Made by a program: the position numbers and the translations under genes
Shown here: one piece after another, positions 11,801-24,700 of the stretch
How positions within the stretch are numbered: the stretch's first letter is position 1
Layout of the letters: every line of letters starts with the position of its first letter
Source: Psettodes erumei
Taxonomy: Eukaryota; Chordata; Actinopteri; Pleuronectiformes; Psettodidae
Reading direction: 5' to 3'
NCBI GenBank assembly: GCA_016785225.1
Contig: JAFBJZ010000361.1
Coordinates: 434,001-498,000 of the forward strand
Length of the DNA stretch: 64,000 bases
The notes under the pieces: model-generated
What the model was told of the DNA's origin: nothing
The model's database searches: none
Seen by the model: the letters and a program-made list of their open reading frames with translations, nothing else

Positions 11801-14800
11801 CCGGGTCGGCGGCTGAAAGCTAGGACGCGGTGCGACTAACGGTTTCAGATGAGCTAACGGAACCAGCTGTTCCATGCTGTCGCTCTGCCTCGTAACTCAC
11901 TGTCTCAGGCTCGTCATCATAATGACAGACCTTTTGTTATTGTGCAGCCACTGTTTGAGCCTGATGTAAGCACCTATGGGTTCTTTTTTTTTTTTTTTTT
12001 TTCTCATTAAGCGCCGGTCTTGCAGTTTCCTGCACTTCCAGGCATGAGCTACGAGCAAGGTGTTTGTTTTCTTAGTTTCCGCGACATGAACGAAAACATG
12101 GCAGGCCCTGCCAAAACAGTTAAAATCAAGTTCAGTGAGTTAACGCGCCGCCGAACAAGTCAAACAAATATATGTGTTGTATGTCAGTAAGGAAAGGATC
12201 TGGCCGAGAGGCGAATGGAGGTGGCCCAACCGTCACTGAGAGCTGGTGTACATGTAAATACTCCAAATATGATGATGGATTTGTCTTCTGTTTTCCTCTT
12301 TCAGTGAAATGGACTTCAGAGATCCTGTATATAGGTAAGTGCCGAGAGACACCTCACTTGACCCATTCCCGTTCGTTCCTAATCAGAACCGGAACCTTTA
12401 CCAGGCCATAGTTTAGACGCAGCAGAGTTAATTTCAAGTTTCCCCACACATGCTGTTTACTTCATCCTGTCATTTGTTAAGGACTTTAACCAGCAAAAAA
12501 CGGTGTATTTGTGTGACGTGCGTAATAAGCCTCCGCGTTTCCCTCTGCAGCGAGCAGTATAACGATCCGTACTACGACTATGAGATGGAGGCCCTTTGGC
12601 GAGGGGGCCAGTATGAAAACTTCAGAGTTCAGTACACGGAAGCTCCTCTTCCTTACCACTACAGTGTGAGTACCTCTGACATCCTGCCCCGAATCTTCCC
12701 CGCACTGTCACAGGCTTACGTCGCGAGTCAGCGGACAGACGCCTGCCTTTTTTACCTTTTTATTAATTAAACTATATATTTGGGAGACTTGCGTCCCTTC
12801 ATTAGATTTGCAGAGTAATGGCAGTTACAGAAAATTTGTAACGAGTTAGCGTGCCCCCACCCACCACCCACCCACCCACCTCCGCATAACCGCGCCCGTC
12901 CACCCCGACAGGAGCGCGAGCGCGAGCGCGACCCCAGGAGCGACACCGGGACCGAGAGAGAGAGCGAGACCACCGGGAGCGGGAGCGCAGGCAGAGGGAG
13001 CGCGAGAGGGAGAGGGAGCGCGAGCGCGAGAAGGAGAGGATGCGGCGGAAAGAGGAGTGGGAGAGGGACCGCATGAAACGGGACGAGAAGGAGCGGCCGA
13101 GGATGCGGCCGCCTCGGGACGTCAGGGAGAAGAAGGAGGAGGAGAAGCTGAAGGCGCCGCGCTCACCCTCGGGCCTCAGCCTGCCGCCCAAGTAAGTGAC
13201 GCGCCCCCCCCGGAGTCCGGCTCAGAGCACCGCAGGGTGCGGTGTTGCACAGTGGACGCAGAAAAGTCGAGCTGATGGAGATGGTTCTAACGCAAGAGCC
13301 TTAAACATTAAATAATAATGCCATGTTTCGTTAAATTGAAACTAGTCTTAACAGTTAGATATCTAGTCAGATATCTAGCAAACGCGTTAATTAAAACAGG
13401 AGGAATTGACTTCTGCGCTCTCTGGCGGACAAATTAATAGAGACACCGTTCTCATTCAGCACGTACACCAATATCTACTGTATGTACAGTGGCTTCAGAC
13501 AGCACACAGACCCCATTCACTGTCACTTTTTTTTTTTTTTAACCAACAAATGCACAATTACAAAGCGGAAAACATGGTTTCCAAAGCAGAAATGAAATCC
13601 GGTATTCCTTGAGGTGCACGGAGCACCCGCCTGGAGTCCGCCTGCGGCAGACTAAAGTGATATTTATTAGGTAGATATTATTTCATTAGCAGCATTATTT
13701 ATTTTATTTAATCCCCCTCATGAAGGTTTGTGTTCAAACTGTTTCAGAGAGGTGCCTTTTATTTTTTTTGACGCTGCATTGTGTTACACGGACAGGCGTT
13801 TCTATTATTTTGGCCCCATTTGTACGAGTGACATCATGCTAAATAAGGGAAAGGCATGGTTGCGCAGTAAAATCACTTGAACGCTCGTCTGATAGGATCC
13901 ATGTGCAATACGTGGGGGAACTCGCACATGAGCTCGAGTCAGAAGGAAGCGCACGCGAGAGTTCCGCTTCCCCACCTGCCGCGTTTTCTGTCGGCGAAAC
14001 GGCTCTGAATGCGACGCGCCGCTCGGCGTTACCTCAGCTGTTCAAAGACGTCTCCGCATTCCCACGCGGTCCCACGCAGCGCGCCGGCGGCAGAGAACAT
14101 GTCACCAGGCACACACGGAAAATATCTACATTTCTATCTATGTCTCATAAAATGTTGTTTTTGCTGGCACATGATCATTATTGTTGTGGCCATGCATGCG
14201 CGCCGCATTCCTGTAAAAGGAAGAAGAATTGAATTAAGCGAACCCCATCACGGCCACGCATTCCTTCAAAGCCCTGAGGACCCCATTGTGATGCCAAACA
14301 CGGCACCAATGTGCCAAAAAAGGAAAAGCATGTTCAGGGTGTTGTCACACAAACGCCAGCCATTTAACTTTGATTCATCTAGTAACGTGGTGTTCTTAAC
14401 CTGAAAAATGTCTCACCGTACGTCATATTAAATAACTAAATAATAGATCATCTCTATAATCAAACAGAGACCGTTGACCGTGAGTGTGACACCCTTCTTT
14501 CCGTGCAGAAGAACGTGCGGCAAATCTGAACGTGGGTCATGAATTTTGAATTTGCGTTTGGTTTTTTTTTTTTGTACGTTGACGCAGCAGCCGCTTCCAC
14601 TGCCTGCGTGAAGTCCGCTTCAGAGATCGACCGCTGATTGGTCGTGCCAAACCGCTGCGGGCACAGCGGCCTCTGGCCTGCATGTGGTCGGCGAGAAAAA
14701 AAAACGTTAACCACCTAAGACGGCGGCCGGTGCGCGCCACGTTATCTCGCCGTCAAACAGCTGGAACCGCCAAAGCCACAGCCAGCCTTTCATCTGTGCT

Positions 14801-17800
14801 GTCTGCGCGCGTAATTGACACTTTGTGTGCTTGTTCTTGTTGTTGTGTGTGTGTGTGTGTGTGTATAAGTAGTCTATGGTTTGAACTCGATACATGCGAA
14901 TCCAGTGGGTGCTGAAGGGATGCATCTGCTGTGGCACGCAACGTAACACAATGCCCAGCATTCTTTGTGCCCCAACGCGCGTCGATGGCCAGTGAGACCA
15001 GTCGCCCATATTTGGAAACCCACCCAAAGCGTTGTCAAACGCCAAAACGTTATGAATGATGCAAGCAGCGGCGTCACAGGTTTCCGCCGCTTCGCCCGCG
15101 CTCGCGGCGGCCGCTTATGAAATCGGGGAACTTCGGCGTGTTTCGATGACGCCGACGTCGGCCGTCGCTCAACAAACGGGGGGCCGACGCCCGTGTTTTG
15201 CTTTTGTGCTCACCGATGGGTGACGTGACGCGTGGATGTGTGTAACCCGCTGCGGGCAGGTGGAAATCTTGCCCGCAGCCTGCGTGTCCGACTGCTGCTG
15301 GGAAAACGTCTAAGGTCAAAAGTTGAAGTGGAAGCTTTTTTTTTTTTTTTTTATTTTAGGCAAGTGGCTCCCAGGGTTCATGCAAAGTTCTGCTTATATC
15401 ATCGACCGGAACTCCTCCCTCTGTGTCCTTTATTGGTTTATTTGACCCACTTCCCTTTTTTTTTTTTTTTTTTTTTTACATTTTTTCCTCAAGGGAAACA
15501 TTGTGTTAAGAAAACATATTAAAGAAAATAGCTGCCGTGTTGTGATGTTATTTATAGGACAGTGACTAATCCTTGTTTGTTCTTGCATCACACCTGTGGA
15601 ACTTCTCATGCACTGGAGGACATCTGCAATGCACTTGCATTGTACGCACGCACGCATGCACACACGCACACGCACACAACGCCCACTGTTTAGTTTTGTT
15701 TGCGCAGACCTTTGTTTGAGTTTGTCCCCGTTCCAAACTGGCGTTTGTGCTCGCTCCGCGCTTCCTCGTCGCAGGCGACATGAGCTCCAAACAGTGAGCG
15801 CGGCGCATTGTTCCCGTCGTAACGCAAAACCACAACCCGCTCCTCAGGCTGTGCTTTCACCAGGCGGTAATGAGTGATATGTTAAGTCGGACTTTTTTTT
15901 GCGAGCGGTCACTTGTTTGTGTAACACAGTCCAGCTTAGCTGGGGGGCCTGATTGCTGGGGGAATATCCACTCGCCCTGTTCATTTCCTCCTCCAAATAT
16001 TTTGATACACGCCTGAAGGTAAACGACAGGCTCTTGCTGTCTTTTTTCACCAAAATAAATGTTGGTCTTTCTGCTGGGGAAAGTCCCGTGCCCGACGATG
16101 GCGAGCATCATCACTGAATTATCCAGTTACAAATCAGTTTCCATGTACATGTCTGTGATCAATCCTTTCACAGGCTTACTGCTATTAACCCTTTTTCATT
16201 AGGGCTGTTTACCAGTTGATAGGAAAAGAATCAAAAAGGAATCTGTTTTAAAGATGTATTTTTTTAAGCAAAAGTAACAAAAATCCACCAGTTGTAAGCA
16301 AATAGAAGTCGTCTGCTCGGGCTCTGGGGAAAACCACTGTCAATCATCCACAAATTTATCAATGACAAATGCTCAAAGTTGGCGGCCCACCCTGTAAACG
16401 GTGTCAGTGGCCAATGGGAGAAGGCGGGACAGGAATAAAAACTTGGCCGTTAGGCCTCAACCTAAACCGAGAGCTCAAATCTCAGAGGTTTTTTTTTCCC
16501 CCCACAAATTGTACGACACAAAAGTTGATGCCCTCTTTCCATTTTAAAGCTCAGTTCGTCTTCGTTCGCAGGAACAGAAATCTTGACCCGGGTGCCCGAA
16601 CCCTCGCGCGTCGCCCGACGTATCGTGGCGCACTCGAGTGCAGAGCCGGCGAAACCAATGCCACGTTCAAGATGAGGCACCAGAATGTTGTTGTGGCGAA
16701 CTGAAGCCAATGATTGTTGATACTCACCTCAGCCGGTGTAAAGGAATGAAAAGGAAATTTACACGCCTTCTTCTGGACTGGTGTCAATGATTGTTTTTTG
16801 TGAACGGGGTTCTACAGTATGGAAAAATGTATCATTTAATCGCAGCGACCTGAATATACAGTATATCCCACATAGATACAAAACTCCCTGTCCAAATATT
16901 GGTCATGAATACTTCTAGGCAGGGAAATTACTCTGAGTTTCTGGATACTTTTCTCGTCAACCATTCTTCAAGATGAGTTAAATATGGAACATCGCCAACG
17001 GGAAAGTTCGACCGTCGCAGCAGAACGTTTGTGTGTGTTCACGAAGAGCTGGTTTCGCTCGCTCTGGCTCAGCCCGCCGTCGCGCCCATTCAGACGGCAG
17101 TCCCTCAGGTCGGATAATGACGAAAACGACGTCGCATTTCGAACGTTTGTGGACCGGCGCGTTTTGTTCAGCGTTCGCAGTTGAGGTTTTCATCGCGGCC
17201 GTTCGCTCTTTCACGAAGATGTGCAACAGAAAATCTTTAGTCTCGATCTGAGTTTTCTCTAAATCCTGCTTCCGCAGAATTGCAACATAACGATAAGACG
17301 AGAAAAAAAGAGATTTTTACCCTCCCGCTCATCCCTTGCTTCCCATCTTCTCAGCAGGCCAATGGAGCCGCCCTCAAAGAAGGAGGTCGTTCCACTAATG
17401 AGGCGACCGGACGAGTGGAAGGACCCGTGGCGTCGGTCCAAATCCCCCAGGAGACGCCCCGGGCTGGGCTCTCCGCCGCGAGGCCGCCGGCGACACCGGC
17501 CCTCGGGCTCCTCCGTCTCTCTGTCCAACTCCTCCAGGTAGGAACTCCTAGCTTCCGCTCGTGATGTCATCGTGGAAGTCGTCGGGACGGGGAAAGAATT
17601 GAAAGAGTTGGAACGCAAGCAGCAAGTAGCTAAACTCACAATTTACTTCCTGATGACCCTCCCCCCCGATAATTTAACCCAAAATGACATGACGTAACTC
17701 ATTCATAAGACACAAAACATAGTTTGTTTACAGGAAAACTCCTTTAAAATAGTAATTCCCAGGCACTTTAAGTCTCACGATAAAGAGATCTCGTTCGCTC

Positions 17801-20800
17801 CGTCGATCGTACGTTCTGCTGATGTGGGGATCCGCCTCATCTCAGAAAAAAAATGCATGAGGATTCGCGCTTTTCGAAGACGTCGTGTAGCCCGCGACAT
17901 CCCCAGAGACGAATAACTGGCGCCCTGTGCTGCTGCAGAAGCAAAGCGCGATGAGCGTGATCGTCGCAGCGGGCGGGGACGGGGAAGAGCCGGCGTTTTG
18001 TAACGACGTCGGCGTGCCTTTCTGCAGGTCGTCGTCCCGCTCTTCATCCTACACGGGCTCCGGGTCGTCGCGCTCCCACAGCCGCTCCTCCTCCTTCAGC
18101 TCCTACTCCAGCCACTCCTCCCAGCACAGCTCCTTCAGCGGCAGCCGCTCCAGGTACGCCACAAACACGACTCCCCTCCTGTTTGTACGCCGCTTTTCAG
18201 CGCTTCCCGCTCGTGTGTTTTCCATCACACGGTTTGCAGTCTAACTTTCGGGTTCAGCACTTTAATAGATGTCTTCCATAAAAGCGCAGGCAGCGGCGAG
18301 GCACACATGTTGTCACTCTTACAGTTTCAGCAGTCAGAATGCTGTAACTATTCCTCAGCAAGTCTGAATTCAGGTTGTGGTTCGGTTCTTCACCCGCCTC
18401 AGCCGTTTCTCCTCCTTGTGTTGCAGCCACGTATCTTTTCTACAACATGACAGCATAATCACATCATACTCGCTCCTTTTTAATAAAGGTGTCGCTTCTC
18501 CCGTTTGACTTGTCGAGAGGAAAGCGCAAATGAGGGAGCTCGGCAAAACTCCACACTTCCTCTGCTTTGTAGGCTTTTAATCTACACATCTGCAGAAAGC
18601 ATTGAGTCACAAGGACAGTAATTTAATGGCACAAGGTGAGAGGAAAGAAGAAACTTTATTTGGTTACAAGGTGCCTTAGGTTAAAATGGTGCAGCGATAG
18701 TCCGGAGTGACGAGGAAAACAAACAAACCGAACTGTTGGTGAATGTATAAATAGTAACACAGAGCGGCCTGCTTGAATCAGCGACGCGGGAATGTGACTT
18801 GTGCTAAATTTACCGAGTGTATTTACTTAGCCTTTCCCAACAACGATCGTAAACCCAGCCGTCATGGGCCTTTGTTTATTTGTGTAATGCTAATAATAAT
18901 GCCAAACAATTCTCTGCCTGACTATTTACACATTGAGAGATCAGCTACAATATGTAATATGTGTTATGTACGGTACACAACATTCACATTAGCTCACAAA
19001 AAAAACCATCTACCACAGATGTCCATGCCTAAATGCTACTTTGGAATTTGCAGTTTTGCAATAGAGATGAAAGATTACAGTTGAGATGAGTTAAGATAGG
19101 ATTGTCAGTGGAAGATGAAAATACTTATGTACGTCATATAGCAATGAATGTAATACGGGAACGTAAATATACGAGGGGTTGATAACGGCACGGCGCCGCG
19201 CTCGTCATTTTTGTGAACCGCGCGTCCGACCGCCCGCTAGCCACGTGGCCTAACGCAGAACCGCATCGCGACACCGCGACGACCTCCTCCTGTCCATTCA
19301 CAGGTCTCGATCATTCTCCACGTCGTCCTCGCCGAGTCCGACGGCGCTGAGGAACGCCAAGAACAAACCAGAACTTTCTCCTATGTTGGCTAAAGGGTGA
19401 GTCTCAAGCGCTGGCTTCCCTTTGCCATCATCAGTTACATCATCTCCCTCAGCGACTTGCATCATCACATTGTTGTACGTGAATCATTTGTTTTTAACGT
19501 CGCACGTGTTTGTTTTTTTTCCCGCTAAGTGGCCGCACTCTTCCTTTTCTCTCCCCAAGCGTGCCGCTGAAGCCGGGCGCCGTGCCCCCGCCTCGCAGGG
19601 ACAAGCCTCCCATGAAGAAAGCGCCCAGCCCCCCCCCGCTCGGCGGACCGCAGGGCCGGCCTCCCAAACCCACGCCGCCGCCGGGAGGCAAGAATCCCAG
19701 CAACCCGCGGGAGCCCGGAGGGGTGGGTGGCAGGGCTAACAGCGGCGGAACAGGACGGCCGCTTCCTTTGCGGGAAGCCGGGAAACCTCCCATCCTGAGG
19801 GAAGGAAGGCGCAAAGAAAGGCAGCAGCATCCTCCCCGGAGGTAGGTGACTGACGCTCAATGTCTTGGGTTAATTGTGGGCCAGCTGCTGTTTTTTAAAA
19901 AATAAAAAAGGGTAATGCATTTGTACATTGTGCTTCGTATCTGACACCAGGCCAGACTTTGCTGACATTTCAAAGGAGGTTGATTTAAGGCAGGAATCCA
20001 TTAAAGGGCTTCCTGCACGTAATCCGTTCAAATCCAGTATGACCTTTTACTAGATGCAGAGCCTGATTGTAGCCTCTTCAAAGTGCGGCACCGTGTATGC
20101 TTCGGCTGACGTGCAATCTCGCATTTGTGGGCCCGCCATTTACGGGTGGCGTGGCGGCAGGCTCTTCTTGCGAAGCACCCTCCCTCCTCGCTCCCATCGC
20201 CGGCAGCGACAGTTGTCTGCTTCAGCTTTTCAATAAACAAGAGCGAAGTAGGAACTCATTTGGGTGACGTAACACGTTGTTTTCCCGTGCAGACGGCATT
20301 TTAACAGAAGTCTAGCGGTGCGACCCTGCGGGCTACTTCCTCGCATCTCGTCACGCCGGAGACACGGCGGCCGGTCGCAAACGTAGAAACCTCGGGTCGT
20401 GGACCTTGACGTCACCCCGACGCGTAGCAGCCACCTAACAAACGCACCCAGCCGCACCACAAACAACTATGGAAACGGCTCGAGGGAACGCAAAGAGGTC
20501 GGAGGCGTCGACCCCGGCCTCCTGATTCCCAGGTCCCGGGCAGATGGAGCGTCTGCGGGAAACGCCGGAGAGAGGCAGATCCACGGAGATCTGGGGAAAA
20601 CCAGTTATGTTCGCTTCCGCTGGCGAGCTACCCACGGCGTGGGTGTGCAGGAAAATTCCTACCTGGATGCCACGCTGTTAGTTTCAGGTGCGCGCACGTG
20701 GGTGGGACAGCGTCGGCCTGGTTTGTTTACCGGGCTGACATTTGCAACAAAAAAAACAAAACGCGTCAACAGCGAAGGTGCACTAAGCAGGGCTTAGTCC

Positions 20801-21683
20801 CCCCCCCCCCAAACACGTTCCCATTTGCATATTTTTGCGTCGGGAGTTGGCGCGCGCCGCAAAGTGACGCAGGGCGTGTATCCCCGGGTGTGTTGGTGCA
20901 GGGCTCGCGGGAAAAACAGAACAAAACAAAACAAAAAAGGCGCCTCTCCTGAGTTTTGCCCTGCACGTCTGCGAGAGAGGAGCCAGGGAGGAAGGGCAGG
21001 GAAAGAGCAGGGAATAACAGCGAGGGCGTTCATCTTCTGGTGTGGGCGTGCGGGTGGGTCGAATGGGTCGCTACATGGAAAGTATCCTGAAAAACCCGTT
21101 CCAACACCTGTTTGTTATTCTGTTAATAAACTGCTTCCCTCCAGTTGACAGATATGATATATGCATATTAATATATATATATATATATAGTATATGAGCA
21201 CGATGCTTTCTTTCTCTTTTTTTTTGCTCCTTTTCGGGAGTCGAATTAAAGGATCCAAGAACACGACAGGCGTGTCCTATCGAGATGCTGATTACTCGGC
21301 GGGCGGGGTCACAATAAAAGGCCGCCTCCAGACATGAGATTGCGTCAAACGTCCCAATCTCGCCGACGTCGGTAGTTCTGCTGAAGGGCTAGCCAAGAAA
21401 CAAACAAATGAACATGAAAACATTAAGCTCCTTGGCTGAGGTCACTAATAACGCCTTATCAGATACTAAGGCCTGAAATCAAACCGCTGACTCATTTGTT
21501 TCAATGGCCAGTGCCGATATTTCCAGAGCGCGGTGGCGCGATCATTTTAATGTGTGAGCCCAGAGAAACCCCTGAGATGAGCAAGAAGAAAAAAAAGGTC
21601 CTTTTGTACATCGGCCCTATGAGTGCAGGCATGTCGAAATATCGGCCAAGTTACTGCCCGATTAATCAGCTGGCCGACCCCCC

Positions 21684-21716
<33 letters not shown>

Positions 21717-24700
21717 TAAAATCCATGTTGCATGGAGCTGGTACAGGAGGATGAAGAAGGTGGAGGCATTTTCCCACCGAACGCATTTAAACCTGTCACG
21801 ATCAGAAGACCGTTTACACCGGCTCGAATGAGTGTTGCATATTAGTCAGAGTGCGGAAATGCGTGGCGGTTTTTTGGGGGGTTTTTTCTTCCACATTGAA
21901 CATTGGAAGTCCAGCGGTGAACTCACCTATGGGGGAAAAAAAATCCCAGCACGTGCCGCCGCACCTTCGTCGGTGCGGACGCAAACATGGCTCCTGTCAC
22001 AATCGCGCGATGGAAGCCAAGATAAGCGCTCAAAGCGTCGCCATGGTTGCTGTCGACGCTGTAAACAATTGCGTCGGCCTCGCCGGCGGGTGCTGACTAA
22101 GGGATCCTTTCCCCTCATCGTTATCCTGGCGTCAGCCGCGACGGCCGCGGGGCTCGCGCTCCATCCATCGCGCTTTTTTTGCGGAAAGAATACGCTCGTG
22201 CCGCGAGGGGGGCAACTGGGCATTCCCAAACCCCCCTATAACTCAGATGATTGGTTGGAGATTCATCGCTGGGTTATACGGAGATGGAAGTCATGAGGTC
22301 ACATCCTTAATGTCATCATACAAAACCTTGGCAGGCTCGTACGGCACCCACACCCATCAGCTATCTTTTATTCATTTACTTCCTTCAATTTTTTGTTTAC
22401 TTTGTGCGAATCTTTTCTTCTTTTTCGCCTCCGTGCCGGCCGTGTCCAGATACGGGGAAGGAATTTCTGGAACTTTGGCTTCTGAACTCGTTAATCTAAT
22501 CAGTCCGCACCTGGCACATTCCTGCAAATTTAATGGATTAACAATGCCCGGAGAGAATGTCATTACGTCTGGCTCAAACAAGGATGAACAAAGGTCACGA
22601 TCACACAAAACCCGTTTCGGCCATAACAAAAACATCCTTGCGCTAATTTTGACAAAATACGCCATGGATGTGAGCTGGAACTCGCCGCCGGCAGCGGTTC
22701 TAGGCGTTAGCGTCGAACGAGGAACTGGGTTTTTTGCATCAGCTGGTATCACCAAAAACCTCCCCGCGGCGTCCTCAGTTCTGTCTCTCCCTCTCCGTCT
22801 TGCAGGCGAACTGTGAGCGGGAGCGTTAGTGGAAGTGGCAGCAGTTATACCGGTTCGAGCTCCAGGTCCAGATCCTCGTCCAACTCCCTGTCACACTCGC
22901 GCTCTGGATCCAGAAAATCCAGGTACCTGCCCGTGTGAGCAGCCTCGCCGTCGTCCAGTTTGCCACGTTGCTCAGCACGTACTGCAAAGGAGCATTTGCG
23001 AAGAAGCACATGGACGCAGACGTGGGGATTTACTATTTGTTTGAGGCCTTTTTTATTATTATTATTATTATTATTATTGACATTACCGTCACACGGATGA
23101 ACTTAAATTACACCGGTCGGCCGCCGGATTGAAACCAGCAGCTGGTTTTCCGCGCGCCGGCAGATCGGCTCACATTCGCGGCCCGTTTTGAAAAGCATGT
23201 CGCGCTCGCAGTTAATTTTCCGCGGCTTCGTGGAGGTTAAAAATATGCCGATCTGTCACAACACGAAAACCGGCCCGCCAGTTCCCATGTCGTAACAGGT
23301 CAGCTCGAGCCGACGCATGCTTGCAGATGATGATGACGCTGATCTCCTGGTTTTTAAAACAGCAGATATGGCATCAAAGCTTTGATTAATCTTGCAGAGA
23401 CTTGATGCTCTGATGTCACAGAAGCATTGTTCCCCGTGCCGGCGGTGTTCTTAGTATCAGCGTAGGATCTTTTGCCTGTGTAGTCACCGCGTGCATCTGT
23501 AATCGAAATATTTTGTGTTCTTCACTCATGCCTCCATGTGCTGTCTCTGTTGCAAAACCCTCCAGGAAGTCCATTTGTCACAGTTATTATTCAGGACGAC
23601 AGCCACGCCCCCGCCCCCGCCCCCACCGTTATCTCCTGTCCGTCTCTCGCCGCAGGTCGCTGAGCGTGAGCAGCGTGTCGTCGGTGTCGTCGGCGTCGTC
23701 CAGCAGCAGCTCGGTGCGCAGCGCGGACTCGGACGACATGTACGCCGACCTGGCCAGCCCGGTGTCCTCCGCCAGCTCCCGCTCGCCCACGCCCAACCAC
23801 CACCGCAAGGAGCGAGGACCTGCTCGGGACCGGCCCCCCCACGGAAGAGACAAGAACAGGGGTTAGTGGGGGCAACGGCGCGATGCGCATCACCACGACT
23901 TGCAAATAATAAAGCAAAAAATAAAGCATGCATGTGACAGCTGCTAAGAAAAAAAAAAATGACAACTAAGCTTTGCAGGGAGGAAATCCTGAAAAGGTGA
24001 CCTTTTAGAAACAACACATCATTTCCCTTTGCTCACTGAGGATCTCTGTGTAGCAGAGGGTTATGCGGGTCGTCTCAGTAATGCAGAACCCGCAGGGCCG
24101 ATATGCAGCCGGTGCTGAATCCTGTCGTGAGGCACATCTAGCAAAAATCCACGGCGACTTGTTTTTTTTCAATTCAAATCTCTTTCCCGTCCGTGACAAG
24201 TACATCGGTCAGGACTGAGTCACGTCTCACTTTTTAACACGCGTCAACACTCGTTCTCTTCCCTTCCTGCTTTCTGTATTTGCTGCTCAGCTTCTGTTAA
24301 TTAAACTCGACACTGTCGTCGTTTCAAAGTAGAAGCCAACCAGAACAAAGATAGGGGTTATGCTCGCTGTACTACGGCAAAGACAAAAAAAAAAACTGCG
24401 CAGGAAGCTCCACAGCAACCGAGAGACAGAAAGCAGAAGCTACGCAAAACAATGAGTCAATAAAAAATTGCATTTCTGCAAGAGAAAGTTTTTCACATGG
24501 CGATTCGCATGTGCGCTTCATCGGCTGCCATGTCTTGCCGTCCTCCTCACAGAGAGGCCGCTGAAGAAAGACGAGCCCTTCAGAGATGATCGCAGGAAGA
24601 TCGACCCGTCCGGCGCTCCGCTGCGAGGAGGCGTCCCCGTGCCCAGATCAGGACCTGGCAGCAGGGGTGGCCACCCCGTACATCCCCCGCCCGGCGCCAT

